Of a stretch of 64,000 nucleotides of DNA, positions 17,509 through 26,342 are shown in pieces. Where the stretch lies: assembly GCF_009757775.1 (NCBI RefSeq), contig NZ_RHLK01000003.1, positions 186,001-250,000 of the forward strand, in the 5' to 3' direction. Every line of letters begins with the position of its first letter. Position 1 is the stretch's first letter. This DNA is from Paenibacillus lutrae (lineage in GTDB: Bacteria; Bacillota; Bacilli; Paenibacillales; NBRC-103111). The notes under the pieces are model-generated. The model was not told the DNA's origin and ran no database searches. It saw nothing but the letters and a program-made list of their open reading frames with translations. The position numbers were made by a program, and so were the translations under genes.

Positions 17509-19233
17509 TTAATCTTCGATCGTGGACAGATCACCTGTCGGCAAGTTCAGTTCCCATGCTTTTAATACACGGCGCATGATCTTACCGCTGCGTGTCTTAG
17601 GAAGCTTATCCTTGAACTCGATTTCGCGAGGGGCCGCATGGGCGGACAAACCTTCTTTAACAAACTTGGAAATTTCCGCTTTCAGCTCATCTGAAGGTTC
17701 AAAACCTTCGCGAAGAGCGATAAACGCTTTAATGATCTCACCGCGCATTGGATCAGGCTTACCGATAACACCGGCCTCAGCAACGGCAGGATGCTCAACC
17801 AGCTTGCTCTCCACCTCGAAAGGTCCTACACGCTCACCGGCCGTATTGATAACATCATCAATACGTCCTTGGAACCAGAAGTATCCGTCTTCATCCATGT
17901 AAGCGGAATCGCCGGAAACATACCAGCCGGTTAAACGGAAGTACTCTTCATATTTAGCGGGGTTATTCCAGATTTTGCGCATCATAGAAGGCCACGGTGT
18001 CTTTACGGCAAGATTACCCATCCGGTTCGGAGGAAGAACATTGCCGCTGTCATCGATAATGGCAGCTTCAACACCCGGAATCGGACGGCCCATGGAACCC
18101 GGCTTGATCGGCATGCCCGGATAGTTACAAATAACCTGGCCGCCAGTCTCCGTCATCCACCACGTATCATGGATACGCTGTCCGTATACTTTCATTCCCC
18201 AGCGTACTACCTCAGGGTTAAGCGGTTCGCCGACGCTGAGTACATGGCGGAGCGAGGACAAATCAAATTGATTCACCACATCATCTCCCGCGCCCATCAG
18301 CATGCGGAATGCTGTCGGCGCACTATACCAGACGGTTACGCCGTATTTCTGGATCGTATTATACCAATCCTGCGGGCTGAAACGTCCGCCGCGAATTACG
18401 TTGGTAGCACCGTTAAGCCATGGGCCGAAGATGCCGTAAGAAGTTCCGGTTACCCAGCCTGGGTCAGCTGTACACCAGTAGACATCATCTTCTTTAAGGT
18501 CAAGGACAATACGTCCCGTATAATATTGTTGGAGCATCGCATTATGGACATGGAATACGCCCTTCGGCTTACCCGTCGAGCCGGATGTGTAGTGCAGCAG
18601 CATACCATCTTCGCGGTCAACCCATTCGATGTCAAGTTCTTCGGATGCCTGTGCCATTTCCTTGTAGAAATCGACTTGGCGCTCCTGCAGTTCCAGATCT
18701 TCACCGACCAGAATGACATGCTTCAGATGCGGCAGGTCAGCCGTAGGGATCCGGTGGACAAGTGCAGGCGTTGTAATAATAGCGACGGCCTCACTATCCT
18801 GTAGACGGTCTTTGACCGCCATTTCCATAAAAGCTTCGAACAAAGGTCCGACAACGGCACCGACTTTGATCGAGCCTAGCAAGGACATGTACAGCTCAGG
18901 TGTACGCGGCATGAAAATAAAAATCCGGTCACCCTTGTTGACGCCTAACTTACGCAGTACATTACCGAATTGATTCGATTTCGCCTTCATTTGCGCAAAC
19001 GTATAGGACTCATCTCTTGTTTGGTCGCTGTAATGCAAGGCTACTTTGTCTTTTCTGGAAGACTCCGCATGACGGTCAATAGCTTCATAGGCTATATTTA
19101 CTTTTCCCGTATCGAACCAAGAGAAGCTGGATTCTACCTCTTCCCATCGGAAAGTTTCCCGAGCTTTCTCGTAATCTCCTAGGTTGGAATTCTGTGAAAC
19201 TGCATCAATAACTTCACCTTTTAGCTGGCTCAT
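17509..19233 (-). CDS. acsA: acetyl-CoA synthetase (AMP-forming)
   Basis: 574 residues, an adenylate-forming enzyme that makes acetyl-CoA from acetate, ATP and CoA. The P-loop core reads LLHYTSGSTGKPKGVFHVH, the adenylation motif TWWMTETGGQ is present, and the C-terminal catalytic motif is PKTRSGKIMRRVLK. The Lys in SGK (about residue 551) is the residue acetylated by AcuA in Bacillus. Length and neighbours (acuA, acuC, ccpA) match Bacillus AcsA. Start ATG at 19233 follows GGGAGGTAGGAG. A cre-like site lies 20 bases upstream of the start codon, consistent with CcpA repression. Confidence 0.95.
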   Translation of the reverse strand: MSQLKGEVIDAVSQNSNLGDYEKARETFRWEEVESSFSWFDTGKVNIAYEAIDRHAESSRKDKVALHYSDQTRDESYTFAQMKAKSNQFGNVLRKLGVNKGDRIFIFMPRTPELYMSLLGSIKVGAVVGPLFEAFMEMAVKDRLQDSEAVAIITTPALVHRIPTADLPHLKHVILVGEDLELQERQVDFYKEMAQASEELDIEWVDREDGMLLHYTSGSTGKPKGVFHVHNAMLQQYYTGRIVLDLKEDDVYWCTADPGWVTGTSYGIFGPWLNGATNVIRGGRFSPQDWYNTIQKYGVTVWYSAPTAFRMLMGAGDDVVNQFDLSSLRHVLSVGEPLNPEVVRWGMKVYGQRIHDTWWMTETGGQVICNYPGMPIKPGSMGRPIPGVEAAIIDDSGNVLPPNRMGNLAVKTPWPSMMRKIWNNPAKYEEYFRLTGWYVSGDSAYMDEDGYFWFQGRIDDVINTAGERVGPFEVESKLVEHPAVAEAGVIGKPDPMRGEIIKAFIALREGFEPSDELKAEISKFVKEGLSAHAAPREIEFKDKLPKTRSGKIMRRVLKAWELNLPTGDLSTIED

Positions 19234-19252
19234 TTCTCCTACCTCCCGACAA

Positions 19253-19266
19253 TTGAAACGCTTTCA
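19253..19266 (-). promoter_or_regulatory. cre-like CcpA operator upstream of acsA
   Basis: TTGAAACGCTTTCA agrees with the cre consensus TGWAANCGNTNWCA at 12 of 14 positions. It lies about 50 bases downstream of the likely acsA transcription start, where a bound CcpA would act as a roadblock. ccpA itself is 3 kb away. Confidence 0.6.
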
Positions 19267-19320
19267 AACTCTTTTGAATGCTTTGTGCCTGACAGGAAAG
19301 ACTTATTTTTCATAATGAAT

Positions 19321-19329
19321 ATTATAACA
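19321..19329 (-). promoter_or_regulatory. extended -10 promoter element for acsA
   Basis: The minus strand reads TGTTATAAT, a perfect TATAAT with the upstream TG of an extended -10. No good -35 hexamer is visible. Expected start is near 19314. Confidence 0.5.
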
Positions 19330-19435
19330 CAGCAGGTTATGTTTGCCTATTCCTTTTCAAATAACCAATAAATGTGATATAAGAGAGTATAGAGAGATCC
19401 ATGTTACTGACGCCGTTTGTAAGGAGACCCCTCTC

Positions 19436-20074
19436 ATGGAGCATAAAAAAATTTATCATTCGCATTCTTTCGTTCCACCTGATATGAACGCTGAAATTAC
19501 CGTAGAAGGTCCGGTCCTGCCGGATCATCTTCGCGGCCTTCATATGCATGATGACCTGGATGCTTTTCGTAAGCCGAAGGATCAGCATGAAGCACTAATT
19601 GAAATATCGGAACTGCCTGAAGGCCGCATTATTATCGCCCGCACCGGAGATTGTATTGTCGGCTATGTGACGTTCCACTATCCTGATGAGATCGAACGCT
19701 GGTCCCAGGGGAACATGAAGGATCTGATTGAACTGGGTGCTATTGAAGTAGCCAACAGCTACCGCGCGCTCGGTCTCGGCAAGAAAATGATCCGGTTAGC
19801 TTTTACGGACGAGCAGATGGAGAATGTCATTACGTTTACCACGGAGTATTACTGGCACTGGGATCTGGAAAGCAGCGGACTTAGTGTGTGGGATTACCGC
19901 AAAATGATGGAAAATTTAATGAAGTGTGTGGATATGGTGTGGTACGCCACCGACGATCCGGAAATTTGTTCGCACCCGGCCAACTGCCTGATGGTACGGA
20001 TCGGAAGTAAGGTTCCCTTCGACTCTATCGAGCAGTTCGACCGCATTCGCTTTCAACAGCGGTTCATGTATTAG
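19436..20074 (+). CDS. acuA: AcuA protein acetyltransferase (GNAT)
   Basis: 212 residues. AcuA acetylates and switches off AcsA in Bacillus; it uses acetyl-CoA. The GNAT core shows IVGYVTFHYPDE and the acetyl-CoA binding loop SYRALGLGKKMIRLAF. It is divergent from acsA across a 200-base control region and 35 bases upstream of acuC. ATG 19436 with AAGGAGA eight bases upstream is chosen over an upstream in-frame ATG at 19343. Function rests on strong family resemblance and gene context. Confidence 0.92.
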   Translation: MEHKKIYHSHSFVPPDMNAEITVEGPVLPDHLRGLHMHDDLDAFRKPKDQHEALIEISELPEGRIIIARTGDCIVGYVTFHYPDEIERWSQGNMKDLIELGAIEVANSYRALGLGKKMIRLAFTDEQMENVITFTTEYYWHWDLESSGLSVWDYRKMMENLMKCVDMVWYATDDPEICSHPANCLMVRIGSKVPFDSIEQFDRIRFQQRFMY

Positions 20075-20109
20075 AACCATTTCCGGGGTTACGGGAGGAA
20101 CAGCTCGCA

Positions 20110-21288
20110 ATGAAGAACGAATCTGTTTTTGTTTATAACGAGCATGAGACAACCTATAAGTTCAACGATGAACATCCATTCAACCAGAAAAGACTCTTAC
20201 TTACTGTTGACTTGCTCAGAAAAGCCGGAGCCCTTCAAGACTCCCAAATCATAACCCCCCGCTCCGCAACCGAGGAAGAGCTCGCGCGTGTTCATCAGCC
20301 TGAGTTTATCGAAGCTGTGAAAGCGCTTAGTGAGCCTTCTCCGGCCAGCCAATGGGTCGAAAGCGCTTCCCGGTACGGCCTGGATACCGAGGACACTCCG
20401 TATTTCGCTTTGATGCACGAGGTCACCTCTATGGTCGTGGGCGGCTCGATCACGGCAGCCGAGACGGTCATGTCTGGCGCCGCCAAGCGGGCGCTTCATC
20501 TCGGCGGGGGCCTCCATCACGCTCTGCAGAGCAAAGGAGCGGGCTTCTGCGTCTACAACGACGCTTCCGCTGCGATTGCACATATCACGGAGCATTACAA
20601 CGCTCGCGTGCTTTATATCGACACCGATGTCCACCATGGCGACGGTGTGCAGTGGAGCTTCTACAGCGATCCGCGCGTGTGCACCTTCTCCATTCATGAG
20701 ACGGGGAAATATTTGTTCCCCGGCACTGGAGATGTGACCGAACGCGGGGAAGGCGAAGCTTTCGGTACCTGCGTGAACGTCCCGGTAGAACCGTACACCG
20801 AGGATGATTCGTGGCTGGAGAGCTTCGAGCAGGTGCTGGAGCCCCTGATTGAGCGCTTCAAGCCGGACATCATCGTGTCTCAGCATGGCTGCGATGCCCA
20901 CGCGCTCGATCCTCTCGCCCACGTACACTGCTCCATGCGGATCTACAAGGAGATGCCGAAGCTCATCCGGCAGTGGGCGGACCGCTGGTGTGAGGGGCGC
21001 TGGGTTGCTCTGGGAGGCGGCGGTTATGACATTTGGCGCGTTGTCCCCCGGGCCTGGAGCCTTCTCTGGCTCGTCATGTCCGATCATCCGCTGATCCAGC
21101 GGCTGGAGCAAGAACCTCTGCTCTCTCTACCCTCCGGCTGGTTGATAGAGAATCAGGCCGAAAGCCCTGTGGATCTTCCTGATACTTGGCTGGATCAGAC
21201 CGATTCATGGGAACCCATCCCGCGTAGGGAAGTTATCGTCGAGAAGAATAAGAAAACCGTTGAAATCGCACTCCTTTATGTGAAGTAA
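20110..21288 (+). CDS. acuC: AcuC class I histone deacetylase-like protein deacetylase
   Basis: 392 residues of the arginase/deacetylase superfamily. It removes acetyl groups from AcsA in Bacillus. Active-site elements are LHLGGGLHHAL (His pair), GFCVYNDASAAI, the Zn-ligand IDTDVHHGDGVQ, HGCDAHALDPLAH and GGGGYDIWRVVPR. The GC content rises noticeably in the middle of the gene. It follows acuA directly with GGGAGGAA before the ATG; there is no acuB between them as in Bacillus subtilis. Confidence 0.93.
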   Translation: MKNESVFVYNEHETTYKFNDEHPFNQKRLLLTVDLLRKAGALQDSQIITPRSATEEELARVHQPEFIEAVKALSEPSPASQWVESASRYGLDTEDTPYFALMHEVTSMVVGGSITAAETVMSGAAKRALHLGGGLHHALQSKGAGFCVYNDASAAIAHITEHYNARVLYIDTDVHHGDGVQWSFYSDPRVCTFSIHETGKYLFPGTGDVTERGEGEAFGTCVNVPVEPYTEDDSWLESFEQVLEPLIERFKPDIIVSQHGCDAHALDPLAHVHCSMRIYKEMPKLIRQWADRWCEGRWVALGGGGYDIWRVVPRAWSLLWLVMSDHPLIQRLEQEPLLSLPSGWLIENQAESPVDLPDTWLDQTDSWEPIPRREVIVEKNKKTVEIALLYVK

Positions 21289-21342
21289 CTTAGGGTTTAA
21301 TTCGTATAGACGGAGTGAAGAACATTAAGATTCCTCCGTTTA

Positions 21343-21384
21343 CATAAAAACCGCTTGTATCCGTGGATACAAGCGGTTTTTATG
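21343..21384. terminator. bidirectional terminator between acuC and mtnN
   Basis: An almost perfect 20-bp hairpin (CATAAAAACCGCTTGTATCC and its complement) with A and T runs on both sides; it separates convergent genes. Confidence 0.92.
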
Positions 21385-21399
21385 TAAACAAATATTTAG

Positions 21400-22098
21400 T
21401 TAGATCGAACGCACCATATGCTCAATAATACGATGTGAGTTCTCTGAAGCTTGCTTAGTAAATTCAGCGAAATTCACATGAGCTGAACCGTCCGCTTTAT
21501 CAGACATGGAACGAATAACAACAAAAGGAACCGAATTCATAGAACATACTTGGGCTACTGCCGCCCCTTCCATCTCCGTGCAGGACCCGCCCAGATCATG
21601 GAAAAGTTCGGCCACCAGTTCGCGCGATGCAACGAATTGATCGCCTGACAAAACAAGACCTTGTTTGGTGCGTCCGTCAAACAACTCTCTGCTCGCCGCG
21701 TCCGCAAGCTTAATCAACTCAGGATCCGCAGCAAACGTGGACACTTCCTCATAAGGAATAACTCCGCGAGGGAATCCTAGAGCTCTAACATCCATATCGT
21801 GCTGCATACATGCGGTAGAGATTACAATGTCGCCGATGTTAAGCTCCGGGTCCAGTGCTCCCGCCACACCTGTAAACAAAACGGCGTTTACTCCGAACTG
21901 GTCGATTAGAATCTGCGTGCAGACCGCTGCATTCACTTTACCGACACCAGATCTGCATACGACAACTTCTTTACCTTGAAAAAGCCCTTCCCGGTATGTA
22001 ATGCCTGCTTTTTTCGTTTCTTTTACACCCGTCATAGCCTGAATAAGCAGTTCGATTTCCTCATTCATAGCTCCGATTAAACCGATCTTGTTGATCAT
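21400..22098 (-). CDS. mtnN: 5'-methylthioadenosine/S-adenosylhomocysteine nucleosidase
   Basis: 232 residues. It cleaves adenine from MTA and SAH, recycling by-products of polyamine and methylation metabolism. It begins IGLIGAMNEEIELL, typical of the family, then shows GVGKVNAAVCTQ, the AGALDPELNIGDIVIS segment and the nucleoside-binding CTEMEGAAVAQVC followed by VIRSMSDKADG. Start ATG 22098 follows AGAGGAG. It lies 37 bases downstream of ccpA with a terminator hairpin in between. Confidence 0.95.
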   Translation of the reverse strand: MINKIGLIGAMNEEIELLIQAMTGVKETKKAGITYREGLFQGKEVVVCRSGVGKVNAAVCTQILIDQFGVNAVLFTGVAGALDPELNIGDIVISTACMQHDMDVRALGFPRGVIPYEEVSTFAADPELIKLADAASRELFDGRTKQGLVLSGDQFVASRELVAELFHDLGGSCTEMEGAAVAQVCSMNSVPFVVIRSMSDKADGSAHVNFAEFTKQASENSHRIIEHMVRSI

Positions 22099-22124
22099 CT
22101 CCGGCTCCTCTTCTTTCTGCTCAA

Positions 22125-22150
22125 CAAAAAGCGGCTCAACGAGGAGCCAC
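22125..22150 (-). terminator. terminator at the end of ccpA
   Basis: On the minus strand GTGGCTC pairs with GAGCCGC (one wobble) around CTCGTT, then TTTTTG. The 5' arm is inside the last ccpA codons, so mtnN either depends on read-through or has its own weak promoter. Confidence 0.65.
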
Positions 22151-23140
22151 TGAGCTGCGCTTAATAATTTCGTGCGGAAGAACGACTTGAGTCATTTCCA
22201 TCGCTTCTTTATTCATCAGTTTGGTCAATAGACGCATCGATACAGCCCCGATATCATACATAGGCTGTGCCACGGTCGTCAGCTGCGGCCGTACCATGGA
22301 AGCCATACGAATATTATCAATACTCATAACCGACATATCTTCCGGAACCCGCAGGCCTTCGTCCTGAATCTTGTGAATAGCACCGATTGCCATCTCATCC
22401 GTTGCCGAGAAAATAGCCGTTGGACGATTAGGGAGTTTCAAGAAATAATCCGTTGCATCGATCCCCGACTCGTAACGGTAATTGCCCAGACGGATATAGT
22501 CTTCATCCAGTTCAATGCCAGCCTCTTCCAAGGCTTTCTTGTAACCTTGATAACGGGAAAATCCGTTAGCCGGATCCTGAAGCGGGCCTGAAATCATCCC
22601 AATGCTGCGATGCCCATTCTGAATAAGCAATTGAACGGCATCAAAAGCTGCCCTTTCATGATCGATATCAACGGAAGGCATAATATTCTGATCGTCCGCT
22701 GTTCCGCAAAGAACAACAGGCACAGAGGAAGTCCGGAAAGCATTAATATGGTCCTCCGATACGACCCCGCCCATAAAGAGCAGCCCGTCCACCTGCTTCT
22801 CGAGCAGTGTGTTGATGACACGGATTTCTTTTTCCTTCTTCTTGTCGGCATTACTTAAGATGATGTTGTAGTGATACATATTGGCGATATCTTCGATTCC
22901 ACGAGCCACTTCGGCAAAAATAGAGTTCGAAATATCCGGTATAACGACTCCGACAGTCGTTGTTTTCTTAGACGCAAGTCCCCTTGCAACCGCGTTAGGG
23001 CGATAACCCAGCCGTTCAATGGCTTCAAAGACTTTCTTCCTTGTTTGCGGCTTTACGTTCGGATTGTTATTGACGACACGCGAAACCGTTGCCATCGATA
23101 CTCCTGCTTCTCTTGCTACGTCATAAATAGTAACAGTCAC
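22136..23140 (-). CDS. ccpA: catabolite control protein A (LacI family)
   Basis: 334 residues, the exact length of Bacillus CcpA. The N-terminal LacI helix-turn-helix and hinge are almost invariant: [20 protein letters not shown] and [20 protein letters not shown]. CcpA with Ser46-phosphorylated HPr or Crh binds cre sites to control carbon metabolism. The GTG at 23140 is chosen: GGAGAG is seven bases upstream, while in-frame starts at 23146 and 23155 overlap that site. The neighbourhood (acuC, acuA, acsA) matches the Bacillus arrangement. Confidence 0.96.
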   Translation of the reverse strand: MTVTIYDVAREAGVSMATVSRVVNNNPNVKPQTRKKVFEAIERLGYRPNAVARGLASKKTTTVGVVIPDISNSIFAEVARGIEDIANMYHYNIILSNADKKKEKEIRVINTLLEKQVDGLLFMGGVVSEDHINAFRTSSVPVVLCGTADDQNIMPSVDIDHERAAFDAVQLLIQNGHRSIGMISGPLQDPANGFSRYQGYKKALEEAGIELDEDYIRLGNYRYESGIDATDYFLKLPNRPTAIFSATDEMAIGAIHKIQDEGLRVPEDMSVMSIDNIRMASMVRPQLTTVAQPMYDIGAVSMRLLTKLMNKEAMEMTQVVLPHEIIKRSSVAPR

Positions 23141-23195
23141 GGTCATTCTCTCCATTTATATTCGAATATTCGTCGTCCTTGCTATATTACTGATT

Positions 23196-23224
23196 ATCAT
23201 ACGACATTATTTACCTTTTCGCAA
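23196..23224 (-). promoter_or_regulatory. promoter for ccpA
   Basis: On the minus strand TTGCGA (complement of 23219-23224) and TATGAT (complement of 23196-23201) are 17 bases apart, about 50 bases upstream of the GTG start. Confidence 0.7.
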
Positions 23225-23268
23225 TTAAAACACGACCCTCTATATAGTAGCAAAAATAAAGGACGAAA

Positions 23269-23321
23269 GCCAACCTGCGCCGTTCACATTCTGCATGAAG
23301 CAGTCTGTTCGTCAGGTTGGC
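23269..23321 (-). terminator. possible terminator of the upstream zinc-ribbon gene
   Basis: GCCAACCTG and CAGGTTGGC pair over a 35-base loop that itself holds a CTGC/GCAG hairpin. On the minus strand a T-rich stretch follows. The long loop makes it atypical, so it could instead be another structured RNA element. Confidence 0.35.
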
Positions 23322-23423
23322 CCTACCGAAATCCCAGCAAGTGTGGAGATAACGCGACTATTGCGATCGTTTTTCTTTGTTTAAGCGAATAGACTAGAGT
23401 CAATCCGCCCCCTGCAGCTCTTG

Positions 23424-23861
23424 TTACGAGCCGCCAAACACTTCCTGCTTGGCTTCGTCCGTGAACATATGTTCACTAATTTGCACCAAACGATGCTGCA
23501 GATCCGCTCCCCACTGCTTATCTCCCAGAGAAGCAGCTAGCAGGAGCAGGTCAAGCAGCTCATTGACTCTCTCATCGAATGCCTGCTTAAGACCATAACC
23601 ATCCTCAGATGAATGGGCTAAACGCACAATCAGGCAGGCGACTTCGGATACATCCTCAAAGCGGACAATCTGTTTGTCCGGTTCAGGTCCAAGTTGTCCG
23701 ATAAGCTCGGTTACTTTGGGCTTAACACTGGCATATACGCCGCTCTTGCCGCATGATTCGCAAGAATATATGGGCACATTTTCAATCTCGACTTTTTGTT
23801 GAAAAACCACGGTTCTTAGACATAAGTGAACTGATTGTCCACAGAAGCAACGCTTTTTCAA
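23424..23861 (-). CDS. uncharacterised protein with zinc-ribbon-like N-terminus
   Basis: 145 residues from a TTG start with AAGGAG eight bases upstream; an in-frame GTG at 23870 touches the ribosome site. The N-terminus contains RCFCG and, about 30 residues later, SCESCGKSG, which together look like a four-Cys zinc ribbon of the YgiT type. The rest is helical and acidic with no recognised motif. It lies upstream of ccpA on the same strand. Not recognised beyond the ribbon; no function proposed. Confidence 0.7.
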   Translation of the reverse strand: MKKRCFCGQSVHLCLRTVVFQQKVEIENVPIYSCESCGKSGVYASVKPKVTELIGQLGPEPDKQIVRFEDVSEVACLIVRLAHSSEDGYGLKQAFDERVNELLDLLLLAASLGDKQWGADLQHRLVQISEHMFTDEAKQEVFGGS

Positions 23862-24029
23862 TACACTCACTCCTTTGGCAGCCCGATGTACGTTTGCTGT
23901 CTACGCAACTTGCTGTACACGTGTTATTTCTACCAAAGGGTGCGGATTTCCTGCTTGTTAACACAGGAAGGTATATCCATTTAAAAAAAGTCAAATGCGG
24001 CCAACTGCTTCCAGCAGAGTAAAGGAGAT

Positions 24030-24578
24030 TTACCGGCCGTTCTTTTTGTCAGCCAGCACTTCTATGTAGGCTCTCATAAAAGCCGGCAGATCCGGCGGGC
24101 GGCGGCCCGAGACGATATTGCGGTCCACAACGGCCTCTTCATCCACCCAAATTGCACCTGCATTTTCAAGGTCATCCCGGATGCCGGGAGTGGATGTCAT
24201 CGTGAAGCCGTTCACGATTTTGGCTGAAATGAGCACCCAGCCAGCATGACAAATTTGGGCAATGGGCTTAGCGGCCTCATGGATCTCGCGGGTTAAGCGC
24301 AGGACATCCTCATACCGGCGAATCTTATCCGGAGCCCAGCCCCCAGGCACATAAAGTCCGTCGTAGTCTGCAGCTTTAACTTCCCCATACGCATAATCCG
24401 ACGTGATTGGCACTCCATACTTACCGGTGTATACCGTATCCCCCTTCGGTCCTGCAATGTCTACTTGAGCGCCTGCTTCCCTAAGCCGCAGAACCGGGTA
24501 CCACATTTCCAAGTCTTCAAATTCATCATCTACAAAAGCCAAAATTCTTTGTCCGCTCAAAATTGGTTGATTGGTCAT
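24030..24578 (-). CDS. DJ-1/PfpI family protein
   Basis: 182 residues, one class I glutamine amidotransferase-like domain. The nucleophile elbow is QICHAGW (Cys110), with the acidic partner in VDDEFEDLEMW near the N-terminus and the VPGGWAPDKIRR loop. Members act as proteases, deglycases or stress proteins; the HAGW context is that of the Bacillus general-stress PfpI proteins. Cytosolic. It lies 33 bases downstream of the EI gene on the same strand and may belong to that transcript. Confidence 0.88.
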   Translation of the reverse strand: MTNQPILSGQRILAFVDDEFEDLEMWYPVLRLREAGAQVDIAGPKGDTVYTGKYGVPITSDYAYGEVKAADYDGLYVPGGWAPDKIRRYEDVLRLTREIHEAAKPIAQICHAGWVLISAKIVNGFTMTSTPGIRDDLENAGAIWVDEEAVVDRNIVSGRRPPDLPAFMRAYIEVLADKKNGR

Positions 24579-24611
24579 CTTTATTTCCTCCTTGGTTTGT
24601 TTCTGAATGAT

Positions 24612-26342
24612 TTAAGAAGCGCTTGATTTTGAATTAGAGCTTTCCAGCACACCTATAATTTCCTCACTCGTGCCGCATTTCAATACTTCTTCAAGCATAC
24701 GTTCACATTCCGCATGATTACTCGTAAGCAGACGATGCTTAATGGGAAGCAGCAGCTGCATCGACATGCTGAGCTCTTCGATTCCAAGCCCAAGCCATAA
24801 CGGAAGAGCGCGGATATCTCCCGCGAATTCTCCGCATACCGCCACCGGTATGCCGGCTGACTTGGCCGCATCAATGGTGAGCTTAAGCAAACGGATAACC
24901 GCCGGATGATAGGGATCATACAAATGTGCGATGCTGTCATTCATCCGGTCTACAGCCAGGACGAATTGGATCAGATCATTGGTTCCGATTGAAAAGAAAT
25001 TAACTTCCTTGGCCAGCACGTCCGCGATAAGCGCTGCGCCCGGCACTTCAATGGTCAGACCGACTTCTATATTCGGATTGAACGGTTGACCCCGCCGGCT
25101 TAAATCTTGTTTGGCCTGTGCCAGCAGTTCATTGGCCTGACGCAATTCATTGAGCGATGAGATCATCGGATACATAATCTTGACCTGACCAAAATGGGAA
25201 GCTCTTAGAATTGCACGCAGTTGTGTCTTAAACAGCTCATGCCGCTCAAGAGAGATACGGATTGCCCGGCAGCCCAGCGCCGGATTATCCTCTACCTGCA
25301 TAGGCAGATAGTCCAGCTTCTTATCCCCGCCGATATCGAGCGTACGAATAATTAACGGCTTGCCTTCGAGCTTAACTGCCGCCTGCCGATAAACATCGTA
25401 TTGCTCATTCTCATCCGGGAGAGAATCGCGGTCCATGTACAAAAATTCGGAGCGGAATAAACCTACACCTATCGCGCCGTTTTTAAGCGCCTGGTCAATC
25501 TCTTTAATAGAACCGATATTGGCAGCCAGCCGAACAGACTTACGATCCTCCGTCATAGACGGCACGTGGGCAATTTCCTGTAATCTTTCCTGATGAAGCA
25601 GCCAGTTGTTTTTACGGGACTCATACAGCTCAATCGTCTCATGATCCGGGTTCACGTAGACGACACCTTCTTCACCGTCCACAATCACCATATCCCCGTT
25701 CTGGATAGGACGGATAAGCTTGCCTTCCAAGCCGAGGACAAAAGGAATACCCATGGCCCTGCTCATGATAGAGGTATGAGAGGTTAAACCGCCCATCATC
25801 GTAACAATGCCCAGAATGCTTGCCGGATCCAGATGAACGAGCTGGGAGGGGGTCAGCTCCTTGGCGACCAGCACATAGGCATGATCAGCCGGAGGAGGCG
25901 TATCTTCCACTGTTCCGAGCAAATGCTTCAGCAGCCTGTTCCCCACATCCTTAATATCCATAGCCCGTTCCTTCATATAATCGTCATCCAGCACATCGAA
26001 CATATCGACGAACTTATCTATAACTTCTTTAACCGCTACCTCTGCCGCTTTATATTGCCTGCTGATGATTCCCTGAATCTCATTCATGAAAACCGGATCT
26101 TCCAGAATGGCGAGATGAGCATCAAAAATATACGATTGCTCCTGGCCGAGCACTTCTCTAATCTCCTGCTTAATATGCTCCAGCTCGTCTTTGGATGACC
26201 GGACACCGTCATACAATCGTTCAAATTCAAAGGACAATTCCGTGGCATCCACCATTTTGTCAGGGAATTCCCAATCCCAGGCGGGGATGACGTAGGCAGG
26301 GCCCATTGCTATCCCCGATGATGCTCCCAAACCTTTAATCAT
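24612..26342 (-). CDS. ptsI: PTS enzyme I (phosphoenolpyruvate-protein phosphotransferase)
   Basis: 576 residues, full length for enzyme I. It takes phosphate from PEP onto His and passes it to HPr. The phospho-His motif is GGLTSHTSIMSRAMGIP (His189); the PEP-binding barrel shows GVGLFRSEFLYM, RTLDIGGDK, FFSIGTNDLIQ and VAVCGEFAGD with the catalytic Cys near 506. The ATG overlaps the end of the EIICBA gene by eight bases, so translation is probably coupled. No ptsH accompanies it, which suggests either a second EI or a rearranged pts locus. Confidence 0.92.
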   Translation of the reverse strand: MIKGLGASSGIAMGPAYVIPAWDWEFPDKMVDATELSFEFERLYDGVRSSKDELEHIKQEIREVLGQEQSYIFDAHLAILEDPVFMNEIQGIISRQYKAAEVAVKEVIDKFVDMFDVLDDDYMKERAMDIKDVGNRLLKHLLGTVEDTPPPADHAYVLVAKELTPSQLVHLDPASILGIVTMMGGLTSHTSIMSRAMGIPFVLGLEGKLIRPIQNGDMVIVDGEEGVVYVNPDHETIELYESRKNNWLLHQERLQEIAHVPSMTEDRKSVRLAANIGSIKEIDQALKNGAIGVGLFRSEFLYMDRDSLPDENEQYDVYRQAAVKLEGKPLIIRTLDIGGDKKLDYLPMQVEDNPALGCRAIRISLERHELFKTQLRAILRASHFGQVKIMYPMISSLNELRQANELLAQAKQDLSRRGQPFNPNIEVGLTIEVPGAALIADVLAKEVNFFSIGTNDLIQFVLAVDRMNDSIAHLYDPYHPAVIRLLKLTIDAAKSAGIPVAVCGEFAGDIRALPLWLGLGIEELSMSMQLLLPIKHRLLTSNHAECERMLEEVLKCGTSEEIIGVLESSNSKSSAS

